Counted from the first letter of the stretch, positions 45,764 to 56,630 are shown. The stretch: 64,000 bases of DNA from Bacteroidales bacterium (GCA_015061285.1 SUWW01000002.1:91852-155851), one strand, 5' to 3'. Made by a program: numbers and translations. Notes: generated by a model from the sequence alone, not told the origin.

Positions 45764-47914
45764 ATGGTTATATCACACATAAAAAAAGAGACCGACTGGC
45801 TGTTACAGTCTAATGATGCACACCAAAATAGCGTCGCCGAACTTGCTTCGAAGTTCGCTGGTGAGTTTGGCATGTCTGAATGGGGGCGAGTTCTGGGGCT
45901 TTTGCACGATATAGGGAAAGAGAAAAAAGCATTTCAACAGCACATCATCAAAGAAAGTGGATTAAACCCGACGATAAAAGTCGAAGGCGACTATCGACAT
46001 GCTTACGTTGGTGCATTAATCGCCAAGAAGTTGTTTCCGCAACAACATTTATTGATTGATAATCCCTTAATGGGGCATCATCGAGGACTATACGACGATG
46101 GCGACATGAAAGACGTCTTGAAGATGGGAATGCCCGATGATGTATGTGTCGAGAAAATTGATGCTCATCTGAATATTCCTCGACTTGGGAAGCCGCAAGA
46201 CATCCATCATTTGCAGCGGATGCTATATAGTTGTTTGGTGGATGCCGATTATTTGGACACTGAGGCTTTTATGCAACCCGAACAAAGCAAACTTCGGGGA
46301 AATTATGATTCTTTGGCCATATTGGAAGAAAAACTCGAAGCATATTTGAGCAGATTGAAGAAAAATGCGCCTGATACAGAAGTGAACAGAATCAGAAATG
46401 AAGTCCAACAATATTGCATCAAAGAAAGTGATAGTGAGCCAGGCTTCTACAGCTTGACAGTTTCAACTGGTGGCGGAAAAACTCTTTCTTCTGTGCTTTG
46501 GGCAATCAAACATGCAATTAAGAACAATCTGAACCGCATCATCATTGCAATTCCTTACACAAGTATCATCACACAGACGGCGAGCGTGTTAAGAAATATA
46601 TTCGGCGAAGAGAATGTGTTGGAGCATCATTCTAATGTTGACAGTTCTAAAATGATCGACAAAGAGTTGGCGAGCAGATTGAAATTGGCTACCGAGAACT
46701 GGGATTATCCTATAATAGTAACCACAAATGTCCAATTCTTTGAATCTCTGTTTAGCAATAAGCCATCCGATTGCCGCAAGTTGCACAATATTGCGAAAAG
46801 TGTTCTGATATTCGACGAGGTTCAAACTTTGCCAATCGAGTTCTTGAAACCAATTCTTGACACTTTTGACACGTTGAAAAGAGTATTTGGTGCATCATTG
46901 TTGTTTACGACTGCAAGCCAACCCAAATTGACGGGAAAAATTCAAGGAACGAATCCACTTGTATCTTTTGAGGGTCTGTCTGAAATTCATGAAATTATTC
47001 CACGAAAGGCTAATCTTCACGATAAATTGCGCCGTGTCGAAATACGGTTTGATGATAAGCGTAAAGACTATGATGAGATTGCAGGGCAAATAGCAAAATA
47101 CAATCGTGTATTGTGCATAGTAAACACGCGAAACGAGGCAAAGGAAATATTCACACGTTTGCCCAAAGATGGCGTCTGCCTGCATCTGTCGAGGATGATG
47201 TGCCCAGACCACGTTAGGGAAACTATTGCGAAGGTTAAAACCGCACTCAATGATCCTGACAATTCCGTTATTAGGGTAGTCGCCACGCAGTTGATAGAGG
47301 CAGGTGTTGACATTGATTTCCCTGTGGTTTTCCGACAAGAAGCGGGTCTTGACTCTGTTTTGCAGGCAGCAGGCAGATGCAATCGTGAAGGGCGGTTGGG
47401 TAAAGGAGAAACTTTTGTGTTTGGTTTGCAGAAGCCACTTCCAAAGGGCTTTATTACACAAACCAACAATGCCCGTATTGCCATGGGAAATGGGTTTGAT
47501 TGGTTTTCGCCAGAGGCAATGGAGACCTATTTCAGGCAGTTGTATTCACGAGTCGACAATTTTGACAAAGCGAACATAAAAGAATTGCTCTATAAACCCG
47601 AAATGCAGTTCGAAACTGCGGCTTCGGAGTTTCAACTGATAGATGACAAAACAACTTCGGTTATTGTGAATTGGAAAAATAGTTTGGACTTGGTGGAGCG
47701 TTTGAAGAAAGAAGGTGTCTCATACTCTCTAATGAAAGCATTGTCGCAGTATAGCGTCAATGTCAGGAACAGCGACAAGAAGAAACTGACAGAAGCTGGT
47801 GCTGTTGAAGAAGTTTTGGAGGGTATCTATGTGGTTAGCGATCCGAAATTCTACGACAAAGAAATCGGATTGGTGACCGATAATCATTGGTTAGAAGAAT
47901 CATTAATAGTATAG
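45764..47914 (+). CDS. cas3: Cas3 helicase-nuclease, type I-C
   Basis: A 716-residue fusion of HD nuclease and superfamily 2 helicase. The HD domain (about 1-190) has HDIGK (His48-Asp49), YRHAYVGAL near 80 and GHHRG near 105. The helicase has Walker A TGGGKT (Lys239), DEVQ at 351-354 in place of DEAH, and the motif VI region QAAGRCNREGR. Cas3 is recruited to the Cascade R-loop, unwinds the target and cuts the displaced strand. It is first in the operon, four bases before cas5c. Confidence 0.95.
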   Translation: MVISHIKKETDWLLQSNDAHQNSVAELASKFAGEFGMSEWGRVLGLLHDIGKEKKAFQQHIIKESGLNPTIKVEGDYRHAYVGALIAKKLFPQQHLLIDNPLMGHHRGLYDDGDMKDVLKMGMPDDVCVEKIDAHLNIPRLGKPQDIHHLQRMLYSCLVDADYLDTEAFMQPEQSKLRGNYDSLAILEEKLEAYLSRLKKNAPDTEVNRIRNEVQQYCIKESDSEPGFYSLTVSTGGGKTLSSVLWAIKHAIKNNLNRIIIAIPYTSIITQTASVLRNIFGEENVLEHHSNVDSSKMIDKELASRLKLATENWDYPIIVTTNVQFFESLFSNKPSDCRKLHNIAKSVLIFDEVQTLPIEFLKPILDTFDTLKRVFGASLLFTTASQPKLTGKIQGTNPLVSFEGLSEIHEIIPRKANLHDKLRRVEIRFDDKRKDYDEIAGQIAKYNRVLCIVNTRNEAKEIFTRLPKDGVCLHLSRMMCPDHVRETIAKVKTALNDPDNSVIRVVATQLIEAGVDIDFPVVFRQEAGLDSVLQAAGRCNREGRLGKGETFVFGLQKPLPKGFITQTNNARIAMGNGFDWFSPEAMETYFRQLYSRVDNFDKANIKELLYKPEMQFETAASEFQLIDDKTTSVIVNWKNSLDLVERLKKEGVSYSLMKALSQYSVNVRNSDKKKLTEAGAVEEVLEGIYVVSDPKFYDKEIGLVTDNHWLEESLIV

Positions 47915-47918
47915 AATC

Positions 47919-48617
47919 ATGGAATATCACGACAAGGAATTTTGTTTGGAAGTATGGGGCGATATGGCATGCTTCACTCGACCCGAATTGAAAGTGGAGC
48001 GAGTGAGTTACGATGTCATTACCCCATCGGCTGTACGTGCCATATTCGAATCCATTTTTTGGAAACCGGCCATTCACTGGCAAGTGACCAAAATTGAGGT
48101 GCTTAACCCTATCAAATGGACTACAATCCGAAGAAATGAGGTTGGAGCAGTTGCTTCCAAGAATCCTATTTTTATTGAGGAAAAACGGCAACAAAAAAAC
48201 ACACTCTTGTTGCAGGATGTTCGCTACCGATTGTGGGCGAAGTTGGAGTTCATTCCACAATGGAAAAGAAATGAAAGTAAAAATCCTCGAATTGATTCCG
48301 AAGAAGTGGAGTTGTTGCACAAGGATGAAAACCCAGGAAAGTACAATGCCATGTTTGAACGGCGTGCCAGCAAAGGACAATGCTTCAATCAACCCTATCT
48401 TGGCACACGCGAGTTTTCGGCTTCGTTCAAACTTGTCAATCCAGCAACTGATGAGCTTGACGCGCCAATCAGCGAAAGTCGCGACCTTGGCATTATGCTC
48501 TACGATATGGATTTTGCGAAGGATTTGAAAAATCCGCCAGCAATGTTCTATCGTGCAAAAATGGAGAACGGAGTCATTATTGTTCCACCCATTAACAGTG
48601 AGGAGATTTTGAGATGA
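47919..48617 (+). CDS. cas5c: Cas5c (Cas5d), crRNA-processing Cascade subunit
   Basis: A 232-residue RAMP protein. The N-terminal EVWGDMACFTRPELKVERVS and TPSAVRAIFESIFWKPAIHW are hallmarks of subtype I-C Cas5, and RASKGQCFNQPYLGTREFSA follows near 145. In type I-C this subunit replaces Cas6: it cuts the pre-crRNA in the repeat and stays on the 5' handle. It overlaps cas8c by four bases, so the two are translationally coupled. Confidence 0.94.
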   Translation: MEYHDKEFCLEVWGDMACFTRPELKVERVSYDVITPSAVRAIFESIFWKPAIHWQVTKIEVLNPIKWTTIRRNEVGAVASKNPIFIEEKRQQKNTLLLQDVRYRLWAKLEFIPQWKRNESKNPRIDSEEVELLHKDENPGKYNAMFERRASKGQCFNQPYLGTREFSASFKLVNPATDELDAPISESRDLGIMLYDMDFAKDLKNPPAMFYRAKMENGVIIVPPINSEEILR

Positions 48618-50314
48618 TACTAAAGGCGTTATACGATTATTATTATCGTTGTTCCGATCTTCCCCGAAAAGGAATGGAGTTGAAAGAAATAGGATTTCTT
48701 ATTGTAATTGACAAGGATGGCCATTTTTTGAGATTTGAAGATCGACGAAAAGACAAAAAGCAAGCACAGACATTCCTTGTCAAAAAACACATAGGTAGGA
48801 CGAGCGCGCTTGCTGCTAATTATTTGTATGACAATAGCGGATATGTATTCGGTTACTCAGACAAAGGAGATGTGATGGCTCAGTATCATACCTTCAAAGA
48901 CAATGTGTCGAGTATCTACGAAGCACATCGAGACAATAATGATATAATTGCTGTATATAAGTTCTATCAACAAGAGCAGGCCGAAATACTGGAACAGATG
49001 CAGGCCGATCCGCTTTGGTCTGATATTGTCAAGAATCTAAGCAAAAAATATTCAACATTTTCATTCCTCATCGAAGGAGACACAAAGATTGTGGCAGAAA
49101 AAATCGAATTGTTGGATATTGAAGAAGAAACAAGCTCGGCTGATCAGCAAGTCTGCATTGTATCTGGCAAGAAAGGAATTGTAGTTGAAACAACTACAGC
49201 CACAATGATTCCAGGAAGTCAGGCTACAGCAAAACTTGTTGCTTTTCAAGTGAGTTCTGGTTACGATTCTTATGGCAAGTCAAAAGGTGGCAACGCTCCC
49301 ATTAGTGAAGAAGCTGAATTTGCATACACTACAGCACTGAACCACATGCTGCGTTCCGATTCAAGAAACAAGTTTTTGATTGGCAACCGCACATTCCTTT
49401 TCTGGGCATCCAAAGATGACGAGGCTGGAAAACAGACAGAAGAAAGCATTTTCAATATGTTTGGATTTACCGATCAGGAAGATGACCCTAATAAAAACAT
49501 CGAACAAGTCAGAAAGACGTTCAATGCCATTTACTCTGGTAGTTTAAGAACTTCGCTTGATGACAAATTCTACATATTGGGGCTTGCCCCCAACTCGGCG
49601 AGAATTGCCGTAACTTATTGGTCAGAATTACCTTTGAAAGACTTCGCTGCCCGCATTCTTCGCCATTTCGAGGATATGGAAATCGCTGACACCCGTAAAG
49701 AGAAGAAGCCTTATGTGGGACTTCGTTCGATTTTGGCAGCAGTTACATTGGGAGGTAAATCATCTGATGCAACCCCCAATTTACCAGAAGCGGTCATAAA
49801 AAGTATCTTCCAAGGTATTCCATACCCATATACGCTTTTTGCTGGGTGCATACGTCGTATTCGTGCAGAACAAAACCTAAATATCACCCGTGCTGCCATC
49901 ATAAAGGCATATTTGAACAGAATTGATAACCAACATAAGATAAATGTTATGTTAGACGACAAAAACACCAACCAAGGCTACCTCTGTGGCCGTTTGTTTG
50001 CCGTGCTTGACAAGATTCAAGATGAGGCTAACAACCAACATTCCATCCGCGAAAGGTATATGAACTCTGCAAGTTCAACACCAGCGGCAGTTTTTGCAAC
50101 CATTCTCAACTTATCCTATCACCATTCGGATAAACTGAATGATGGACGAAAAGTTTGGTTTGAAAAGATCAAGCAAGAAATCGTTGACAAGATTAGTTCC
50201 GACGGTTTTCCTGCTCACCTTGACCTGCAAGACCAAGGACGGTTCTTTGTGGGTTATTATCAACAAACACAATGGTTTTATACCAAGAAAGAAGAACAAA
50301 CATCTGAAGAATAA
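48614..50314 (+). CDS. cas8c: Cas8c (Csd1), large Cascade subunit
   Basis: A 566-residue protein of the Csd1 family, specific for type I-C. Typical blocks are TSALAANYLYDNSGYVFGY near 60, and FAYTTALNHMLRSDSRNKFL, followed by IGNRTFLFWAS, near 235. Cas8c recognises the PAM and starts R-loop formation. In characterised I-C systems the C-terminal third is also made separately as Cas11c from an internal start; a suitable in-frame ATG exists here at codon 446. Ends 21 bases before cas7c. Confidence 0.94.
   Translation: MILKALYDYYYRCSDLPRKGMELKEIGFLIVIDKDGHFLRFEDRRKDKKQAQTFLVKKHIGRTSALAANYLYDNSGYVFGYSDKGDVMAQYHTFKDNVSSIYEAHRDNNDIIAVYKFYQQEQAEILEQMQADPLWSDIVKNLSKKYSTFSFLIEGDTKIVAEKIELLDIEEETSSADQQVCIVSGKKGIVVETTTATMIPGSQATAKLVAFQVSSGYDSYGKSKGGNAPISEEAEFAYTTALNHMLRSDSRNKFLIGNRTFLFWASKDDEAGKQTEESIFNMFGFTDQEDDPNKNIEQVRKTFNAIYSGSLRTSLDDKFYILGLAPNSARIAVTYWSELPLKDFAARILRHFEDMEIADTRKEKKPYVGLRSILAAVTLGGKSSDATPNLPEAVIKSIFQGIPYPYTLFAGCIRRIRAEQNLNITRAAIIKAYLNRIDNQHKINVMLDDKNTNQGYLCGRLFAVLDKIQDEANNQHSIRERYMNSASSTPAAVFATILNLSYHHSDKLNDGRKVWFEKIKQEIVDKISSDGFPAHLDLQDQGRFFVGYYQQTQWFYTKKEEQTSEE
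49949..50314 (+). CDS. cas11c: Putative Cas11c from an internal start within cas8c
   Basis: The in-frame ATG at codon 446 of cas8c (MLDDKNTNQGYLCGRLF) would give a 121-residue, mainly helical protein that shares the cas8c stop. Size and position agree with Cas11c of studied type I-C systems, where the internally translated small subunit is needed for Cascade assembly. No strong Shine-Dalgarno is visible, but Bacteroidetes often lack one. The existence of the product is an inference. Confidence 0.45.
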   Translation: MLDDKNTNQGYLCGRLFAVLDKIQDEANNQHSIRERYMNSASSTPAAVFATILNLSYHHSDKLNDGRKVWFEKIKQEIVDKISSDGFPAHLDLQDQGRFFVGYYQQTQWFYTKKEEQTSEE

Positions 50315-50335
50315 CAACTTAAAATATTTATAATT

Positions 50336-51187
50336 ATGTCAGAACTTAAGAACAGAATCGATTTCGTTTACATCTTCGATGTACAAGATGGCAATCCCAA
50401 TGGTGATCCAGATGCAGGCAATCTGCCTCGCGTGGATGCAGAAACAGGTATGGGTCTCGTGACTGATGTGTGCCTGAAGCGTAAAGTGCGTAACTATGTG
50501 CAGGTGGCAAAGAATTGTGCAACTGGTTTCGATATTTTCATCAAAGAAAAGGCCGTGTTGAACACTCTCATTGACAAAGCACATGAGGAAGACACGGTCA
50601 AAGATGCAAAAGACAAAACATCTGCCGCACGCGATGTAATGTGCAAATCGTATTACGACATTCGCACGTTTGGTGCTGTTATGTCAACTGGTAAGAATGC
50701 AGGTCAAGTCAGAGGCCCGATCCAATTTACATTCGCTCGTTCCGTTGATTCAATTGCTACGGCTGAACATTCTATTACCAGAATGGCAGTTGCAACAGAA
50801 AAGGAAGCGGAGAAGCAGAGCGGCGGTAACCGCACGATGGGCCGTAAAGCCACCGTTCCCTACGGTCTATATGTTTGCCACGGTTTTATCTCCGCCAATC
50901 TCGCAAAACAGACAGGTTTCTCTGAAGAGGATTTGGATTTGTTCTGGGATGCTCTGAAAAACATGTTCGATGTAGACCGTTCGGCTGCTCGCGGACTGAT
51001 GAGCGCGCAGAAACTCATTGTTTTCAAACACGATTCAGTGTTGGGTAATGCTCCTGCTAACAAACTCTTTGACCGGGTGAAAGTGGGAAAGATATGTGAA
51101 GATGCACCACGTAAGTTCGCAGACTACGAAGTAACCATCGACAAGGGAAATTTGCCTGCTGGTGTAACTATCGAAGAAATGATTTAA
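50336..51187 (+). CDS. cas7c: Cas7c (Csd2), Cascade backbone subunit
   Basis: A 283-residue RAMP protein beginning with the Csd2/Csh2 signature [20 protein letters not shown], followed by PRVD, near residue 11. Several copies bind along the crRNA spacer to make the Cascade filament. [20 protein letters not shown] near 105 and SAARGLMS near 215 are also family blocks. Ends six bases before the RhuM-family gene. Confidence 0.95.
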   Translation: MSELKNRIDFVYIFDVQDGNPNGDPDAGNLPRVDAETGMGLVTDVCLKRKVRNYVQVAKNCATGFDIFIKEKAVLNTLIDKAHEEDTVKDAKDKTSAARDVMCKSYYDIRTFGAVMSTGKNAGQVRGPIQFTFARSVDSIATAEHSITRMAVATEKEAEKQSGGNRTMGRKATVPYGLYVCHGFISANLAKQTGFSEEDLDLFWDALKNMFDVDRSAARGLMSAQKLIVFKHDSVLGNAPANKLFDRVKVGKICEDAPRKFADYEVTIDKGNLPAGVTIEEMI

Positions 51188-51193
51188 CCAGCT

Positions 51194-52234
51194 ATGTCTA
51201 AAAATCTTGAAATAAGAAACAGCACTGCGGAGTTCTTGATTTTCAAAATAGAAAACAAGGAACAGGGCATTGAGGTGATGTATGCCGATGAAACCATTTG
51301 GTGCACGCAGAAAGCGATGGCGGCACTCTTCGATGTGGGAGTGCCTGCCATCAGCAAACATCTGGCGAACGTCTTTGAGACGGGCGAACTGAAGGAAGAG
51401 GCAACTATTTCCAAAATGGAAACAGTTCAGCAGGAAGGTAGCCGTGAGGTTAAACGTCAAGTAGTGATGTACAAACTCGACGCCATTATCGCCGTTGGTT
51501 ATCGCGTGAACTCAATCCGCGCCACGCAGTTCCGACAGTGGGCTACGAACGTACTGCGCCAATTTGCCATCCGTGGCTATGTGCTCGACAAGAAACGCAT
51601 GGAGAATGGCTCGTTTATCGGTGAGGATTACTTCGAGCATCTATTGGCCGAAATTCGGGAAATTCGTCTTTCGGAACGTCGTTTCTACCAGAAACTCACG
51701 GATATCTATGCCACAAGCATGGACTACAACAAGGATGCGCCAACCACGCGCATGTTCTTCAAGATGATTCAAAACAAGATGCACTATGCCGTACATGGTC
51801 GTACGGCCGCAGAACTCATCATGGATAGGGCCAATGCCGATAAAGAACACATGGGATTGACCACTTGGGAGAATGCACCTGATGGTAAAATTGTCAAGAC
51901 TGACGTATCCGTCGCAAAAAACTATCTGAAGCAAGCCGAACTGGAGGATATGGGGCGTATCGTTACGGCAGTATTGGAATTTGCCGAAAGTCGAGCCAAA
52001 AGACATATTCCGATGACAATGGAGGACTGGGCGAAACGAATCGATGCCTATCTATCAAGCGACGAACGTCCATTGCTTGACAACGCAGGTAGTGTGAGCC
52101 ATGAAAAGGCTGTGCTTCACGCCGAAACGGAATTTGAAAAGTATCGCATAGAGCAGGACCGCTTGTTTCAGAGTGACTTCGACAAATATCTTGATGCATT
52201 GCCATTTGACGAAGATAATACAGACCCAAAGTAA
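51194..52234 (+). CDS. RhuM-family protein embedded in the cas operon
   Basis: A 346-residue protein of the virulence RhuM family. The N-terminal part (about 25-70, IWCTQKAMAALFDVGVPAIS) resembles a winged-helix/DNA-binding start. VMYKLDAIIAVGYRVNS, then RATQFRQWAT, near 95 and RTAAELIMDRANADKEHMGL, then TTW, near 205 are family-defining. RhuM was named on a Salmonella pathogenicity island; its biochemistry is unknown. It is not a recognised Cas protein, yet it sits six bases after cas7c and eight before cas4, on the same strand and with no visible promoter of its own. Co-expression with the cas genes is therefore likely. Confidence 0.88.
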   Translation: MSKNLEIRNSTAEFLIFKIENKEQGIEVMYADETIWCTQKAMAALFDVGVPAISKHLANVFETGELKEEATISKMETVQQEGSREVKRQVVMYKLDAIIAVGYRVNSIRATQFRQWATNVLRQFAIRGYVLDKKRMENGSFIGEDYFEHLLAEIREIRLSERRFYQKLTDIYATSMDYNKDAPTTRMFFKMIQNKMHYAVHGRTAAELIMDRANADKEHMGLTTWENAPDGKIVKTDVSVAKNYLKQAELEDMGRIVTAVLEFAESRAKRHIPMTMEDWAKRIDAYLSSDERPLLDNAGSVSHEKAVLHAETEFEKYRIEQDRLFQSDFDKYLDALPFDEDNTDPK

Positions 52235-52242
52235 TAGCTATT

Positions 52243-52917
52243 ATGTACTACGATGATGACCAAATGCTTATGCTGTCGGGAATTCAGCATTATATGTTCT
52301 GTCCCCGCCAATGGGCATTGATACATATCGAACAGCAATGGGATGAGAATCGTCTAACGGCTGAGGGCCAACTGCTGCATCAGAATGTGGATAATCCGGC
52401 CTACAGGCAAAAGAACGGCGATGTCATCACATTGCGTTCGGTGCATATCGCTTCGCACTCATTGGGACTATACGGTGTTACCGATGCCATAGAGTTGTTG
52501 CCGTCGGATGGGCAACAAGATGCTATAACGCATCCGCGCTATCCGGGCTATTGGAAACCATACCCTATCGAGTACAAACGTGGTCATCGGAAACCAGACG
52601 AACGTGATGAAGTGCAATTGGCGGCACAAGTTATCTGCCTAGAAGAAATGTATGGCATACACATTCCCGAAGCGGCTCTGTACTATAACGAAACCCGTCA
52701 TAGAGAAAAGGTGACCATTGATGATAATCTTCGACAATTGACCTATGAATTAAGTGATGCCATGCATAAGACATTTGAGAGCGGTTTCACACCAAAAGTC
52801 GAGGAAAAACGTGGGTGCAGAAGTTGTTCGTTGATAGATATTTGTGCCCCAGAATTGGCGAAAAAAGTGTCTGTCGCATATTATCTAAAAAAATCATTGG
52901 ATGAGGAAACTGCTTAA
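52243..52917 (+). CDS. cas4: Cas4 exonuclease, type I-C adaptation module
   Basis: A 224-residue RecB-type nuclease. The iron-sulfur cysteines are in MFCPRQWAL near residue 20 and in the C-terminal GCRSCSLIDIC near 195. Catalytic motifs are GVTDAIE near 78, IEYKRG near 110 and the QLAAQ motif near 128. With Cas1 and Cas2 it trims prespacers and selects those with a PAM. Its stop lies 17 bases inside cas1. Confidence 0.94.
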   Translation: MYYDDDQMLMLSGIQHYMFCPRQWALIHIEQQWDENRLTAEGQLLHQNVDNPAYRQKNGDVITLRSVHIASHSLGLYGVTDAIELLPSDGQQDAITHPRYPGYWKPYPIEYKRGHRKPDERDEVQLAAQVICLEEMYGIHIPEAALYYNETRHREKVTIDDNLRQLTYELSDAMHKTFESGFTPKVEEKRGCRSCSLIDICAPELAKKVSVAYYLKKSLDEETA

Positions 52918-53923
52918 TACACTATACGTTACAACCCCAGAAGCCTATCTTACTAAAGACGGGCTGAATGTTGTTGTATCTGTCGACAAAGAGGAACGAT
53001 TTCGCATACCCATACTGAATGTGGAGAGTATCGTGACATTCGGCTACATGGGTGCTAGTCCAGGACTGATGAAACTCTGCATGGACAACAACGTCTCGCT
53101 TTCATTCATGACTCCACAAGGACGGTTTATTGGTCGGGTACAAGGTGCTACGCGAGGGAATGTGCTGTTGAGAAAGAAACAATACACATTGTCCGAAGAT
53201 GAAAATGTAGCACTACACCTGGCAAAACTTTTTATCACCGGAAAAGTGTTCAACACTCGCAGTATTCTCCAACGCTACATTCGCGACAATGGTGCCGACG
53301 AGGAGGTGGAAAGCGTCATCAAGCAACTGGATTGGCGAAAAAAACGCATCATGTTGGCCGAAAATATGGAAATCTTGCGAGGAGAAGAGGGCAATGCGGC
53401 AAACACATACTTCGATGTATTCAGTCATCTTATACTTAACCAGAAAGATGATTTTCAGTTCAATGGGCGTAGTCGTCGGCCACCCAAGGACGAAGTAAAT
53501 GCGATGCTTTCTTTTGTATATACGCTCATTGCCAATGATGTTGCTGCCGCATTGGAAACAGTCGGTCTTGACCCGTATGTCGGGTTCATGCACACATTGC
53601 GGCCTGGTAGAACCTCATTGGCATTGGACATGATGGAGGAACTTAGAGCATATCTTGGTGACAGGCTTGTGCTTTCAATGATTAACCGCAAGCAGGTGAC
53701 AAAAAAAGATTTCATCAGACAAAACGACGAAAGTTTCGTGATGACCGATGAATGCCGGAAAACACTTCTGACCACTTGGCAGCAACGCAAGAAAGAAATG
53801 ATTGAACATCCTTATCTGAAGGAGAAAATTCCAATCGGTCTATTGCCTTACGCGCAGGCAATGCTATTGGCCAGATTTCTACGCGAAGATTTGGATGACT
53901 ATCCTGTATTTTTGATGAGATAA
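52901..53923 (+). CDS. cas1: Cas1 integrase, type I-C
   Basis: A 340-residue Cas1 with the beta-sandwich N-terminal and helical C-terminal domains. The metal-binding triad is E163 in GEEGNAANTYF, H231 in GFMHTLRPGRTSLALDMMEE, and D243 in the same stretch. Cas1 joins new spacers to the leader end of the array together with Cas2. It overlaps cas4 by 17 bases and ends four bases before cas2. Confidence 0.96.
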   Translation: MRKLLNTLYVTTPEAYLTKDGLNVVVSVDKEERFRIPILNVESIVTFGYMGASPGLMKLCMDNNVSLSFMTPQGRFIGRVQGATRGNVLLRKKQYTLSEDENVALHLAKLFITGKVFNTRSILQRYIRDNGADEEVESVIKQLDWRKKRIMLAENMEILRGEEGNAANTYFDVFSHLILNQKDDFQFNGRSRRPPKDEVNAMLSFVYTLIANDVAAALETVGLDPYVGFMHTLRPGRTSLALDMMEELRAYLGDRLVLSMINRKQVTKKDFIRQNDESFVMTDECRKTLLTTWQQRKKEMIEHPYLKEKIPIGLLPYAQAMLLARFLREDLDDYPVFLMR

Positions 53924-53927
53924 TACT

Positions 53928-54218
53928 ATGTTGATTCTGATTACATACGATGTGGAAACGACCACCAAGGCTGGCGAAAAACGGCTGCGGCAAGTGGCAA
54001 AAGAGTGCGTCAACTATGGGCAACGGGTGCAGAATTCCGTATTTGAATGTCTGCTGACGGAGGCACAATTTGTAACGCTGAAAGCCACCCTTGCTTCCAT
54101 CATCGACGATACAGCAGACAGTATCCGTTTCTATTTTCTCGGGAACAATTGGCAACGAAGAATAGAAACGGTCGGTAAAATGACTTCGTACAACCCTTCT
54201 GATGAATTGATTATATGA
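53928..54218 (+). CDS. cas2: Cas2, type I-C
   Basis: A 96-residue ferredoxin-fold protein beginning MLILITYDVETTT, with the conserved aspartate at residue 8, and continuing RLRQVAKECVNYGQRVQNSV, then FEC. It bridges two Cas1 dimers in the integration complex. It is the last cas gene; the leader starts directly after it. Confidence 0.96.
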   Translation: MLILITYDVETTTKAGEKRLRQVAKECVNYGQRVQNSVFECLLTEAQFVTLKATLASIIDDTADSIRFYFLGNNWQRRIETVGKMTSYNPSDELII

Positions 54219-54383
54219 ATGCGAACGATATGCATTGCAAAAATGTTTGAATTTTCGCGTTCGTTGGATATCAACAAATTAGTCAAGAAATTAATAAATT
54301 TCCGCTTGATTACTCTTAGTTATAGTATGTTTCGCGGAAAAATATAAAAATATCGCTGTATATCAATTGAATACATAGATGAA
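54219..54383 (+). promoter_or_regulatory. CRISPR leader
   Basis: 165 AT-rich bases separate the cas2 stop from the first repeat. CGAACG (54222-54227) and CGTTCG (54258-54263) form a weak inverted repeat just after cas2. A TATGTTTC sequence in the middle (near 54327) is a one-mismatch -7 candidate for array transcription. The last bases before the first repeat, where Cas1-Cas2 should integrate, are AGATGAA. Confidence 0.7.
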
Positions 54384-55098
54384 GTCGCACCTCACGTAGG
54401 TGCGTGGATTGAAACATAAAATTTTGGGCGTGTATCTTTTGAACTCCTGTGTCGCACCTCACGTAGGTGCGTGGATTGAAACTTTAATTTTTAACGGTTC
54501 AGCCTCCTGTTCGTAGTCGCACCTCACGTAGGTGCGTGGATTGAAACATTCTTTTGGTTTTTGTGTTTCAATAAAATCCGAAGTCGCACCTCACGTAGGT
54601 GCGTGGATTGAAACTTAATCAGATAATAAATTATGCTTTGTCTGCGGGGTCGCACCTCACGTAGGTGCGTGGATTGAAACACTCTAATCCTGGTAGCGTG
54701 TCAATCCAAAATTTGTCGCACCTCACGTAGGTGCGTGGATTGAAACTTGTGTCCGCCCTTGTCTGCTTGTCTGTCTGTCCGTCGCACCTCACGTAGGTGC
54801 GTGGATTGAAACCAACGTGGGCGAAACGCTTATTATTCGCGCTGCTCGTCGCACCTCACGTAGGTGCGTGGATTGAAACAAGAGTGGCAGCAAGCCGGAA
54901 AGATAGTGCGAGAGTCGCACCTCACGTAGGTGCGTGGATTGAAACCTTCGAGGCCTCTTGCCGCTACGCGTCTCTCTCTCGTCGCACCTCACGTAGGTGC
55001 GTGGATTGAAACCGCCTTTGCCCTAAGCTATAGAACCACCAAACGAGTCGCACCTCACGTAGGTGCGTGGATTGAAACTATCCAATTTCTCATGCTAA

Positions 55099-55218
<120 letters not shown>

Positions 55219-55311
55219 TAAGTATATTTTCACTGGTGAATATGGGTCGCACCTCACGTAGGTGCGTGGATTGAAACAACTTAATACAGACATTTGGGAA
55301 GGAAATGATGA

Positions 55312-56085
<774 letters not shown>

Positions 56086-56567
56086 TGAAGGTTCGCACGG
56101 CTGAGTCGCACCTCACGTAGGTGCGTGGATTGAAACCGTGTTTATGAAGAGTTTAAGGCTTCCCCTTTTGTCGCACCTCACGTAGGTGCGTGGATTGAAA
56201 CACCGAAGAGCCTAAAGAGATGAAGCAGGGCGATAGTCGCACCTCACGTAGGTGCGTGGATTGAAACGTTTAATGGAAAGAGAGAACTTTTCGGCAAGGT
56301 CGGTCGCACCTCACGTAGGTGCGTGGATTGAAACATTTGGCGCATGGATTGGCAATAATAGCGGCTCGAGGTCGCACCTCACGTAGGTGCGTGGATTGAA
56401 ACATTTGTTGCCACATTGCATTCTCACGTTGCCAATAGTCGCACCTCACGTAGGTGCGTGGATTGAAACTCTCTGCAAGTTGATATTATCACGTTGCAGA
56501 CGGTCGCACCTCACGTAGGTGCGTGGATTGAAACCCCATTGTTGCACAATCCCCCCAGATAAATAAC

Positions 56568-56599
56568 GTCGCTCCCTTCGCGGGGGCGTGGATTGAAAC
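56568..56599 (+). repeat. Divergent terminal CRISPR repeat
   Basis: It differs from the others at seven of 32 positions, all between 6 and 18; positions 19-32 are identical. Stem pair 9/15 changes from T-A to C-G and pair 6/18 from A-T to T-G, so a six-pair stem is still possible. It begins GTCGCTCCCTTCGCGG. Confidence 0.9.
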
Positions 56600-56630
56600 T
56601 ATTTTGTATATACAAGCATTCGCTACGAAT

